This document shows positions 1 to 7,068 of a DNA stretch of 64,000 bases, piece after piece (the first letter of the stretch is position 1; each line of letters opens with the position of its first letter). The notes below the pieces were generated by a model. That model made no database searches, had not been told where the DNA came from, and saw nothing but the letters and a program-made list of their open reading frames with translations. The position numbers and the translations under genes were made by a program. Source of the stretch: an uncultured Lachnospiraceae bacterium. GTDB lineage: Bacteria > Bacillota > Clostridia > Lachnospirales > Lachnospiraceae. The stretch covers positions 62,001 to 126,000 of the forward strand of contig CAJUGJ010000001.1 of the NCBI GenBank assembly GCA_910586015.1. The letters are read 5' to 3'.

Positions 1-140
1 ATTATGAAGATTTAACATTAAAAGAAATAAGTGTGGCGTTAGAAGTTTCAGAATCGAGGATTTCTCAACTTCATACAAAAGCACTTCAAAAAATGAGAAA
101 AAAATTAGGATCTAATATAGATATTTTTATGGGACAGTAA
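1..140 (+). CDS. fliA: RNA polymerase sigma factor FliA/SigD (sigma-28), 3' end only
   Basis: Partial gene cut by the left edge. The frame reads in from base 3 and stops at 138-140. The last 45 codons encode a sigma region 4.2 helix-turn-helix that recognises the -35 element, seen as LTLKEISVALEVSESRISQL followed by a basic tail. The HTH itself fits any sigma-70 family member. The flagellar assignment is inferred from the next gene, fapA, and from synteny with Bacillus, where sigD-swrB lies just before rpsB-tsf. FliA-type factors transcribe late flagellar and chemotaxis genes. Confidence 0.75.
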   Translation, partial: YEDLTLKEISVALEVSESRISQLHTKALQKMRKKLGSNIDIFMGQ

Positions 141-164
141 GGCAAAAACACAGGGGGTAATTGA

Positions 165-1760
165 ATGGCAGCACAGAATGGGTATTTTCGTTTAAATATA
201 AAGTCCAATGGAGTTTATTTAGTGTTAATTCCTCCTGAAGGGGGTGAACCGCTCCAGTTTTCAGAGGTAGATGATTATTTAGCGGCAAAAAAGATAGATT
301 ATAATAAAAAAGTGGTTTTAGATACAATAAATTCTCTAGAAAAATCGGTAGAAATTTTGATTGCAAGTGGAAAATTTATGCCAGAAAATGAAATGTTAAA
401 AATCGAAATTGATTTTAACCGAAGAAAGGCAGTTGGAAGATTTTATCCACCATCAAATCAAGGAAATCGTATGACAAGAGAAGAAATTGTAAACGATATG
501 ATTCATGCAGGAATTAAATATGGATTACAAGAGGAAGCCCTAGACTCTTTTTTAGAATCACCGAGTTATTGTAAAGATTATATATTGGCAGTAGCATTAG
601 ACCCTGTAGAAGGATCGGATGCCTCTATTCAGTATTTTTTTAATACTGATCTTACGATGAAACCTAAAACAAATGATGACGGTAGTGTTGATTTCCATCA
701 ACTAGATAATATTTGTCATGTTTCTAAAGGAGAATTGCTTGCCCAATTAACTCCTGCTATACAGGGAAAGCCAGGAATTGATGTTTGTGGTATAGTGATA
801 AGACCACAAAAAGTAACGAATAAAATCCTAAAATTTGGAAGAAATATTTCTGCAAGTGAAGATCGAACAAAAATTTATTCAGATGTGGACGGACATGTCA
901 GTTTGGTAGATGATCAAGTATTTGTATCTGATATCTATGAAGTTCCAGCAGATGTTGATTCTTCAACAGGGGATATCTCTTATGATGGAAATGTAGCAAT
1001 CAAAGGAAATGTCAGAACGGGATTTACAGTGCGTGCCAAAGGAGATATTATTGTAAATGGAGTTGTAGAGGGAGCTGTTTTAGAGGCAGGAGGACAGATC
1101 ATTTTAAAACGTGGAATTTCAGGAAAGAACAGAGGCAGATTATTTGCAGGAAGTAATATTGTTTCAAAGTTTATAGAAAGTGCAGAAGTGACAGCAGGTG
1201 GATATATTTCGACAGATGCGATTATGCACAGCCATGTTTCTGCTAGAGGAGATATTATTGCATCAGGAAAAAAAGGTTTTATTTCAGGTGGAGAATTACG
1301 TTCTACCACAATGATCTGTGCAAAAACTGCTGGTTCTACAATGGGAACAACAACGGTTTTAGAAGTGGGAACAGATCCTAATATTTTAGAAGAATATCGA
1401 GGAATGGAAAAAGAGATTGCAGAACTTCAGTCAGAGATAGAAAAGATAAACCAAAATGTTATGGTATATGCAAGACGGTTAAAGAATGGAGAAAAGCTTT
1501 CTTTAGATAAGGTTCAGTACCTAAAAAATGCTACAGCAGAAAAGAAAATAAAAGAGGAAAAGCTCGCTTCTCTAAATCAAAAATATAAAAAAGTAGGAGC
1601 AGAATTAGAAGAAAATAAAAGTGGCTGTATTAAAATACAAGATACGATTTATCCGGGATGTAAAGTTATCATTTCAAGTGTAATTACCTTTATTCGTAAA
1701 CCTTTAAAACATTGTCGTCTTGTTAAAGGTGGAGCTGATATTCGAATGCAAACATATTAA
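165..1760 (+). CDS. fapA: FapA family protein (flagellar assembly protein A, DUF342)
   Basis: 531 residues starting at an ATG 24 bases after the sigma factor stop, with a GGGGG-containing ribosome site. The N-terminal third is the FapA N-terminal domain. Residues about 240-400 carry glycine- and valine-rich repeats (for example KGDIIVNGVVEGAVLEAG) typical of the right-handed beta-helix shared with bactofilins. Residues about 405-475 are a charged coiled coil. DUF342/FapA proteins are encoded next to sigma-28 in many Firmicutes and influence flagellation, but the mechanism is not well defined. The position directly after the sigma gene supports membership of the flagellar operon. Confidence 0.88.
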   Translation: MAAQNGYFRLNIKSNGVYLVLIPPEGGEPLQFSEVDDYLAAKKIDYNKKVVLDTINSLEKSVEILIASGKFMPENEMLKIEIDFNRRKAVGRFYPPSNQGNRMTREEIVNDMIHAGIKYGLQEEALDSFLESPSYCKDYILAVALDPVEGSDASIQYFFNTDLTMKPKTNDDGSVDFHQLDNICHVSKGELLAQLTPAIQGKPGIDVCGIVIRPQKVTNKILKFGRNISASEDRTKIYSDVDGHVSLVDDQVFVSDIYEVPADVDSSTGDISYDGNVAIKGNVRTGFTVRAKGDIIVNGVVEGAVLEAGGQIILKRGISGKNRGRLFAGSNIVSKFIESAEVTAGGYISTDAIMHSHVSARGDIIASGKKGFISGGELRSTTMICAKTAGSTMGTTTVLEVGTDPNILEEYRGMEKEIAELQSEIEKINQNVMVYARRLKNGEKLSLDKVQYLKNATAEKKIKEEKLASLNQKYKKVGAELEENKSGCIKIQDTIYPGCKVIISSVITFIRKPLKHCRLVKGGADIRMQTY

Positions 1761-1785
1761 TAAGGTATGGGGGAGGGAGAAATTT

Positions 1786-2106
1786 ATGGCAATTACACCA
1801 ATTGAAGTTATTACAATGGCACCAAAGTCACAGGAAGCTTCTATACAACGATCAACAGAAACCCAACGACCACTACATGAACAAATTCAGCTCAGTGATC
1901 GAATGCAGGCAGAAACCATTCATAAAGATCGACAGACCATACCAACGAAAGAAACCGAAAATAAACAGTATCGATATGATGCAAAAGAAAAAGGAAATAA
2001 TGGATTTTTATATTCTAAAGATAGAAAGAAAAAAGGAAAGAATTCAAAAAAAGAAGCAGACGACAAAAAACAGGGCTCGACAACAGAATTTGATATTCGG
2101 ATCTAG
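1786..2106 (+). CDS. Small highly charged hypothetical protein in the flagellar operon
   Basis: 106 residues from the ATG at 1786, preceded by GGGGGAGGGAG. No recognised domain, no membrane segment and no signal peptide. The composition is rich in Lys, Gln, Glu and Thr, and the C-terminal half is strongly basic (KDRKKKGKNSKKEADDKK), so it is probably disordered. It sits between fapA and the SwrB-position protein with 25- and 26-base gaps, so it is likely co-transcribed. A longer upstream in-frame extension overlaps the end of fapA and lacks a better ribosome site. An overlapping reading frame at 1802-2146 has no comparable ribosome site. Confidence 0.6.
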   Translation: MAITPIEVITMAPKSQEASIQRSTETQRPLHEQIQLSDRMQAETIHKDRQTIPTKETENKQYRYDAKEKGNNGFLYSKDRKKKGKNSKKEADDKKQGSTTEFDIRI

Positions 2107-2132
2107 AAAAAAGAGCAATAAAGGTGATAGAT

Positions 2133-2837
2133 ATGATGGGTTTTGATATCGCAGTGTTAGCTGGCGGAGCAATTTTAATTATTATTAGTTTTTTTTTAGT
2201 AGATAAAAAGAATAAAGATTTAATTGAACTTACACCTGAAGAAAAAAAAGAAAAGATAGAAGAAATTCTTGCTGAATTTAAACCACAGGCACAACAGACA
2301 ATGGAAGAAATGTCCTCTGCCTGTATAGAGGATACTAAAGAAGAATTAGAACGTTTGACAAATGAAAAAATACTTGCTATCAATGAATTTGGGGAACAAC
2401 TTCTTACAAAGATAGAAAGTAGCCATGAAGAGGTGGTTTTTCTTTATGATATGATGATGAAGAAAGAAGAAGAAATGAAGAGCACTCTAAATCGAATGGA
2501 AGTGCTACGTAAAGAAAATCAAACCTTTATTGACAAGATTATGGAATTGAGAAATGCGAAAATGAAGGTAATGGGAACAAAGACAGAGCCTATAAAAGAA
2601 AATATTAAAATAGTCACTCCTGAACCTTCACTAACTATTACAGTTCCTCCTGCTACAGAAAAGATAGAAGTAATCGATACAGATTTACAAGATGATAATG
2701 ATGAAGAAGAGTTACCAGAAAATATAAAAAGACAGATTTTAGAGCTTCATGAAAGAAATTTTTCTATTCGAGAAATTTCACGACGGTTATCGGTAGGACA
2801 GGGAGAAGTAAAATTATTTATTGATCTTTATGGTTAA
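2133..2837 (+). CDS. DUF6115-like membrane protein in the SwrB position
   Basis: About 234 residues. I chose the ATG at 2133 because AAAGGTG lies 6 bases upstream. A GTG at 2124 would overlap that ribosome site. Residues about 3-22 form one membrane helix, followed by a long acidic coiled coil (about 30-145) and a Pro/Thr-rich linker. The C-terminus is a short helix-turn-helix-like module (EISRRLSVGQGEVKLFIDLY) that I associate with DUF6115. In Bacillus the gene between sigD and rpsB is swrB, whose product is also a single-pass coiled-coil protein that activates flagellar export. Shared location and topology suggest a similar role, but orthology is not shown here. Confidence 0.65.
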   Translation: MMGFDIAVLAGGAILIIISFFLVDKKNKDLIELTPEEKKEKIEEILAEFKPQAQQTMEEMSSACIEDTKEELERLTNEKILAINEFGEQLLTKIESSHEEVVFLYDMMMKKEEEMKSTLNRMEVLRKENQTFIDKIMELRNAKMKVMGTKTEPIKENIKIVTPEPSLTITVPPATEKIEVIDTDLQDDNDEEELPENIKRQILELHERNFSIREISRRLSVGQGEVKLFIDLYG

Positions 2838-2854
2838 TTTTGTAGGAGGATGGA

Positions 2855-3451
2855 ATGAAATTAAAATACTATATGAGAGGACTTGGCATTGGTATAATAT
2901 TGACCGCCTTAATGTATACCCTCCTAGGAACTAAAAATTCTATGACAGAAGAAGAAATTATTGCACAGGCAAAAAAATTGGGAATGGTTGAAGTTTCACA
3001 GGAACCTCAAGATCCAGAGGGTGGTTTGTTGGATAAGATTCATAAAGATCCAGACTCTCCAAGCCTAACACCAGATCCCACGCCAACATCAATAAAAGAA
3101 TCAGAAGATACAAAACCTTCTATTAGTATAAAACCTTCAGAGATAACACCATCACCTGATTTAGAACCGACAGAAATACCAAATGTAACAGAACCACCAC
3201 AGGATTCAACTTCAGATAACGATTATATTTATTTTACTATTTCTTCGGGAATGAATTCCGATCAGGTTGCAGAATTAGTAAAAGAGAAGGGATTGATCTC
3301 CAATGCACAAGAATTTGATAAGTATTTAGTAGACAATGGATATGCAAACCGAATTCGAATAAATACCTATAAAATTCCACGTGGTTCAGATTATAAAACG
3401 ATTGCAGAATATATCGTTACAGAACAACCTTGGTTAGATCCTAAAGATTAG
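2855..3451 (+). CDS. MltG-like (YceG) N-terminal-domain protein without a catalytic domain
   Basis: 198 residues with an AGGAGG ribosome site. One membrane helix (about 7-25) is followed by a Pro/Thr/Ser/Glu-rich linker (about 45-125). A small extracytoplasmic domain (about 125-198) contains ISSGMNSDQVAELVKEKGLI, which resembles the LysM-like part of the endolytic transglycosylase MltG. Full MltG is about 330-400 residues and carries the catalytic glutamate in a C-terminal domain that is absent here, so cleavage of glycan strands is unlikely. It ends 26 bases before the rpsB promoter. It may instead bind glycan near the flagellar basal body or division site, which is inference. Confidence 0.6.
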   Translation: MKLKYYMRGLGIGIILTALMYTLLGTKNSMTEEEIIAQAKKLGMVEVSQEPQDPEGGLLDKIHKDPDSPSLTPDPTPTSIKESEDTKPSISIKPSEITPSPDLEPTEIPNVTEPPQDSTSDNDYIYFTISSGMNSDQVAELVKEKGLISNAQEFDKYLVDNGYANRIRINTYKIPRGSDYKTIAEYIVTEQPWLDPKD

Positions 3452-3476
3452 GTAATATAGAAAAGAAAATTTATAC

Positions 3477-3505
3477 TTGCATTTCAGAAATATCTATGAT
3501 ATGAT
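3477..3505 (+). promoter_or_regulatory. Sigma-A promoter of rpsB-tsf
   Basis: The -35 element TTGCAT (3477-3482) and the -10 element TATGAT (3500-3505) are separated by exactly 17 bases. The predicted start near 3512 gives an untranslated leader of about 115 bases before rpsB. Confidence 0.8.
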
Positions 3506-3520
3506 TGTAACGTTAAAAAG

Positions 3521-3627
3521 CACGTATCGGTCTGAAAGTTTGGTGCTAAAGACTAAAGAAAAAGGATTAGAAATCGGTTACTTTCGATATGCCGATACGG
3601 AAGAGATAACCAAACGGAGGGAAAATC
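3521..3627 (+). promoter_or_regulatory. Structured rpsB leader with possible pseudoknot (S2 autoregulatory leader candidate)
   Basis: An outer stem pairs CGTATCGG (3523-3530) with CCGATACG (3592-3599), perfect over 8 bp. Inside it GAAAGT (3534-3539) can pair with ACTTTC (3580-3585). GTTTGGT (3538-3544) is also exactly complementary to ACCAAAC (3609-3615), which lies immediately before the CGGAGG ribosome site. A long-range helix would therefore press against the ribosome site. Ribosomal protein leaders of this kind let the protein, here S2, repress its own translation. No such binding is shown here. Confidence 0.6.
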
Positions 3628-4383
3628 ATGAGTGTAATATCAATGAAGCAGTTATTAGAAGCGGGTGTACATTTTGGTCATTTGACAAAACGTTGGAATC
3701 CAAAAATGTCAGAGTACATCTACACAGAAAGAAATGGTATTTATATCATTGACTTACAAAAATCTGTAGTTAAGGTAGATGAGGCGTATAATGCAATTAA
3801 AGATATTGTAGCAGAAGGCGGCAAGATCTTATTTGTAGGAACAAAGAAGCAGGCACAAGACTCTGTACGTACAGAAGCGGAACGCTGCGGAATGTTTTAT
3901 GTAAATGAAAGATGGTTAGGTGGTATGCTGACGAATTTTAAAACAATTCGTTCCAGAGTTGACCGTTTAAAAGAAATTGAAAAAATGTCAGAAGATGGCA
4001 CATTTGAAGTACTTCCAAAAAAGGAAGTTATGGCATTAAAAAAAGAATGGGAAAAACTTGAAAAGAATCTGGGTGGTATTAAAGAAATGAAGTCTATTCC
4101 AGATGCAATTTTTGTAGTAGATCCGAAAAAAGAAAGAATTTGTGTTCAAGAGGCACATATTCTTGATATCCCATTAATCGGAATTGCAGATACAAACTGC
4201 GATCCAGAAGAGCTTGACTATGTGATTCCTGGAAATGATGATGCAATTCGTGCCGTAAAATTAATTGTTGCAAAGATGGCAGATGCTGTAATTGAAGCAA
4301 ACCAGGGAGTTCAGATGACAGATCCAGAAGCTGTAGAAGAGGAGATTTTAGCAGAAGAATCTGTAGAAGCACAAGAAGCATAA
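3628..4383 (+). CDS. rpsB: 30S ribosomal protein S2
   Basis: 251 residues, normal length. The ATG follows CGGAGGG. The N-terminus SMKQLLEAGVHFGHLTKRWN and the internal signature ERWLGGMLTNFKT are typical of S2, which binds late at the neck of the small subunit next to S1. The last 25 residues are an acidic tail rich in Glu and Ala. The gene has its own promoter and structured leader and is followed by a hairpin terminator before tsf, an arrangement that can set the S2 to EF-Ts ratio. The rpsB-tsf order is nearly universal in bacteria. Confidence 0.98.
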   Translation: MSVISMKQLLEAGVHFGHLTKRWNPKMSEYIYTERNGIYIIDLQKSVVKVDEAYNAIKDIVAEGGKILFVGTKKQAQDSVRTEAERCGMFYVNERWLGGMLTNFKTIRSRVDRLKEIEKMSEDGTFEVLPKKEVMALKKEWEKLEKNLGGIKEMKSIPDAIFVVDPKKERICVQEAHILDIPLIGIADTNCDPEELDYVIPGNDDAIRAVKLIVAKMADAVIEANQGVQMTDPEAVEEEILAEESVEAQEA

Positions 4384-4412
4384 GTTAAAAATGTTTTGAG
4401 ATAGAAAAGATG

Positions 4413-4451
4413 CTTCAGCCTGATTTGCTTTATTAGGCTGGAGTATTTTTT
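4413..4451 (+). terminator. Intercistronic terminator between rpsB and tsf
   Basis: CTTCAGCCT (4413-4421) pairs with AGGCTGGAG (4435-4443), nine pairs including one G-U, followed by TATTTTTT. Partial read-through is expected because no separate strong tsf promoter is obvious in the remaining 50 bases. Confidence 0.8.
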
Positions 4452-4499
4452 ATGTTATATTTTAATAAATAAAAAGTTTTAAATATGGAGGAAAAACAA

Positions 4500-5432
4500 A
4501 TGGCTATTACAACAGGAATGGTAAAAGAATTAAGAGAAATGACCGGTGCAGGTATGATGGATTGTAAAAAGGCATTGACTGCAACTGACGGAGATATGGA
4601 TAAAGCAGTAGAATTTTTAAGAGAAAAAGGACTTGCAGCAGCAGAAAAGAAAGCTGGAAGAATTGCAGCAGAAGGAATTTGTGATGTAAATATCAGCGAA
4701 GATGGGAAAGTGGCAGCAATCGTAGAAGTGAACTCAGAAACAGATTTCGTTGCAAAAAATGAAAAATTCCGTACTTTTGTTGCTGAAGTAGCAGCACAGG
4801 CAGCAGTAACTTCTAATACTGATATTGAAGCATTTTTGGAAGAATCTTGGATTAAAGATCCTGCTAAAAAAGTAAAAGAAGAATTATCTTCTCAAATTTC
4901 CATTATTGGAGAAAATATGAAGATAAGAAGATTTGAAAAAATAGTAGCTGAAAATGGTTTTGTACAATCCTATATTCATGGTGACGGAAGAATCGGTATT
5001 TTAGTAGAGATGGAAAGTTCTGTTTATAATGAAGAAGTGAAAGAATGTGCAAAAAATGTTGCAATGCAGATTGCTGCAATGAATCCTAAGTATAAAAATA
5101 GAGAAGAAGTTCCAGCAGAGTTTATTGTACATGAAAAAGAGATTTTAAAAGTACAAACGATGAATGATCCTGCAAATCAGAAGAAGCCAGAGAATATTAT
5201 TGAAAAGATGATTGAAGGACGTCTAAATAAAGAGTTAAAAGAGATCTGCTTAGAAGATCAAATCTATGTAAAAGATGGAGACTTAACAGTTCAGCAGTAT
5301 GTAGACAGCGTAGCAAAAGAGAATAATATCGATCTAAAAATTAAGAAATTTGTACGTTTTGAAACAGGCGAAGGATTAGAGAAAAAAGAAGAGAATTTTG
5401 CAGAGGAAGTTGCAAAGCAGATGGGCATGTAA
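4500..5432 (+). CDS. tsf: Translation elongation factor Ts
   Basis: 310 residues from the ATG at 4500. An in-frame ATG at 4485 overlaps the GGAGG site itself and is rejected. The N-terminal UBA-like domain (VKELREMTGAGMMDCKKAL) and the nucleotide-exchange motif (VEVNSETDFVAKN, about residue 75) are clear. EF-Ts regenerates EF-Tu-GTP during translation elongation. The protein is slightly longer than the Bacillus form (293) because of acidic insertions in the C-terminal half. It probably depends on read-through from the rpsB promoter. Confidence 0.98.
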   Translation: MAITTGMVKELREMTGAGMMDCKKALTATDGDMDKAVEFLREKGLAAAEKKAGRIAAEGICDVNISEDGKVAAIVEVNSETDFVAKNEKFRTFVAEVAAQAAVTSNTDIEAFLEESWIKDPAKKVKEELSSQISIIGENMKIRRFEKIVAENGFVQSYIHGDGRIGILVEMESSVYNEEVKECAKNVAMQIAAMNPKYKNREEVPAEFIVHEKEILKVQTMNDPANQKKPENIIEKMIEGRLNKELKEICLEDQIYVKDGDLTVQQYVDSVAKENNIDLKIKKFVRFETGEGLEKKEENFAEEVAKQMGM

Positions 5433-5433
5433 G

Positions 5434-5499
5434 AAAAAAGAGCTGCCACATTAAGAAAATCAGATACAATATCTTGTACAATTCTTAGTGCGACAGCTC
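5434..5499 (-). terminator. Terminator for the minus-strand GNAT/P-loop gene
   Basis: Read on the minus strand, GAGCTG (5499-5494) pairs with CAGCTC (5445-5440). An inner TTCTTA/TAAGAA pairing extends the stem, and a run of six T follows (5439-5434). The long stem lies between two converging genes and may also slow transcription leaving tsf, although the plus side lacks a T-run. Confidence 0.65.
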
Positions 5500-5512
5500 C
5501 TGTTATATTCTG

Positions 5513-6568
5513 CTATCTTAACTGATTTGCAAAAACCCAAGAATAAAATAAATCTTTTGGAGGTTTATTATAGTCATAATGAAGCTGAGTTTGTGCATGA
5601 TCAATTAAATAGACAGCCTCTTTTAGTACCTGTTCCGAAGATTTTTTGGCAACATCAATTACAAATTCATTTATAAGAGGAGAACGAGAATTTATTTTTT
5701 CAGACGACTTTTTCAGTAATTCAAAGTCAATTAATCCATTGCCACGATTTTTCATTTGTTCATAATTTTGCTGATAATCGCTGCATATCAGTTTTATTGT
5801 AATATAATTATAACCCTTAAAAACTTCAGGAATATCTCTTGTTCTCAGATCATCAAAATCATCAGCAATAATATTTTTAATTCCCAATTTATGATAGCAC
5901 ATCAAAGAGGAAATAACCCACTGCCAGCAAATTTCTTCTTCCATAATACCACTGATATCTTCATTTCCATCAAAACTATTAAATTCAGGGGCTTGACTTT
6001 GTTCTATATAAGCACTGTGGTAATGTTGATAAAGTCCTTTTGCTAAAGTGGATTTTCCAATGCCACTTGCTCCAATAATAAAGATAAAATCGCGTTGAAC
6101 GTCTATGCGTTTTAAATATAAATTATACTCATATCCTCCTCCTTGATATTCCTCATATTTTCTTGCTATAAATTCATTGAATCCGAAACTGCTATAAATA
6201 TGAATGGCACGTGCATTATCGTCTTCAACTCCTATTGTAAATTCTGAATATCCTTGCTCTGTCAGTATATGAATAACACTCCTTAACAAATATTTTCCCA
6301 GTCCTAAACCCTGAAAGTCCTTATGAATACGAAAGGCAAACAGATAGACACGTCTGCCATAGACAGACATTGTTTTATCTTCCCCCTCATATTGAACATG
6401 AAGCTCTCCAAGCAGCCTATTTTCACAGAATAACGCAAATATATCCAACCTACCATTTTCAATATAATAAGTATTTTCATCTATCATATTGTCGAAATCT
6501 TTGTAATCGAATAGCTGTGAAAGAATTGACAATTCCCTTACAGATAATGTTCTGATTTCATAATTCAT
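5513..6568 (-). CDS. GNAT N-acetyltransferase fused to a P-loop kinase/ATPase domain
   Basis: 351 residues. The ATG at 6568 is chosen because the upstream ATG (6580) overlaps the GAGGAC ribosome site. Residues 1-153 form a GNAT acetyltransferase with the acetyl-CoA loop QGLGLGK at 86-92 and the C-terminal NARAIHIYSSFGF helix/strand. Residues about 160-345 form a small P-loop nucleotide-binding domain with Walker A GASGIGKS at 166-173 and an acidic ADDFDD segment further on. Substrates are unknown. The two-domain layout recalls bifunctional small-molecule-modifying enzymes, but no antibiotic-resistance claim can be made. It lies 30 bases downstream of the decayed methyltransferase on the same strand and probably shares its promoter. 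Confidence 0.75.
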   Translation of the reverse strand: MNYEIRTLSVRELSILSQLFDYKDFDNMIDENTYYIENGRLDIFALFCENRLLGELHVQYEGEDKTMSVYGRRVYLFAFRIHKDFQGLGLGKYLLRSVIHILTEQGYSEFTIGVEDDNARAIHIYSSFGFNEFIARKYEEYQGGGYEYNLYLKRIDVQRDFIFIIGASGIGKSTLAKGLYQHYHSAYIEQSQAPEFNSFDGNEDISGIMEEEICWQWVISSLMCYHKLGIKNIIADDFDDLRTRDIPEVFKGYNYITIKLICSDYQQNYEQMKNRGNGLIDFELLKKSSEKINSRSPLINEFVIDVAKKSSEQVLKEAVYLIDHAQTQLHYDYNKPPKDLFYSWVFANQLR

Positions 6569-6598
6569 AAAAGTCCTCATTTCTATACTATCACTTTA

Positions 6599-6896
6599 TT
6601 ATTTCTTACAAATAAACATTCCATATTCCTTTGGTATATTTAAAACGCCATTTATCATTTCTTTTTCTAATATTTCTTTTATCTAGTAAATGTAAATTTG
6701 ATTTCCATATATCACCTGTACCACATCCAAGTTCTAGTATTCTGATATTAGGAGAAATATTATAATGAGAAAATATCCAATTATTAAAGCCTAGTTTATT
6801 AGTAGAATATTTTTTATGAATAGAAATTCTGGTATTAAGATTATCAGCTGTCTTATATTGGTTTTGTACAACTTTATATTGATTTATTGTTTTCAT
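6599..6896 (-). pseudogene. Remnant of a class I SAM-dependent methyltransferase
   Basis: From the ATG at 6896 (ribosome site GGTGAT upstream) the frame encodes a normal methyltransferase start and the SAM-binding motif RILELGCGTGDIW at about residues 53-65. Roughly 10 residues later the homology stops. The frame then ends at 6606 with unrelated basic sequence, only about 96 codons in. In the neighbouring frame the last 17 codons read NGVLNIPKEYGMFICKK and stop at 6599, which looks like the true methyltransferase C-terminus. A large internal deletion with a frame change explains both, leaving about 100 of the usual 240 or so residues. Confidence 0.75.
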
Positions 6897-6921
6897 AAAA
6901 ATCACCATTATTTTTTATAAT

Positions 6922-6950
6922 ATTTTATCGTATACATATGAAAATGTAAA
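6922..6950 (-). promoter_or_regulatory. Promoter of the minus-strand methyltransferase remnant and GNAT/P-loop gene
   Basis: On the minus strand TTTACA (6950-6945) and TAAAAT (6927-6922) are 17 bases apart, each one base from consensus. The start would fall near 6915, about 20 bases before the ATG. Confidence 0.65.
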
Positions 6951-6985
6951 GAAATTTTATGATATGAAAACTTTTTTTTAAAAGC

Positions 6986-7014
6986 TTGCGTCGAGAAAGA
7001 TTCTATATTATAAT
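6986..7014 (+). promoter_or_regulatory. Sigma-A promoter of the GH43 lipoprotein gene
   Basis: TTGCGT (6986-6991), a 17-base spacer and a perfect TATAAT (7009-7014). The predicted start near 7021 leaves a leader of about 48 bases. The promoter is divergent from the one for the minus-strand genes. Confidence 0.75.
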
Positions 7015-7068
7015 AAAATGGAAAATAAAAAATAATTTGGCTGATAGAAAGGCAGAAGAGAGGGAATC

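Noticed and set aside
1802..2146. 114-codon frame overlapping the small charged protein
   Set aside because: No ribosome site near its start and conflict with the better-supported frame at 1786-2106. Both would be Lys/Gln-rich in this AT-rich sequence, so composition does not help.
3477..3752. 91-codon frame from a TTG at 3477 into rpsB
   Set aside because: The TTG is the -35 box of the rpsB promoter, and the frame conflicts with the S2 frame.
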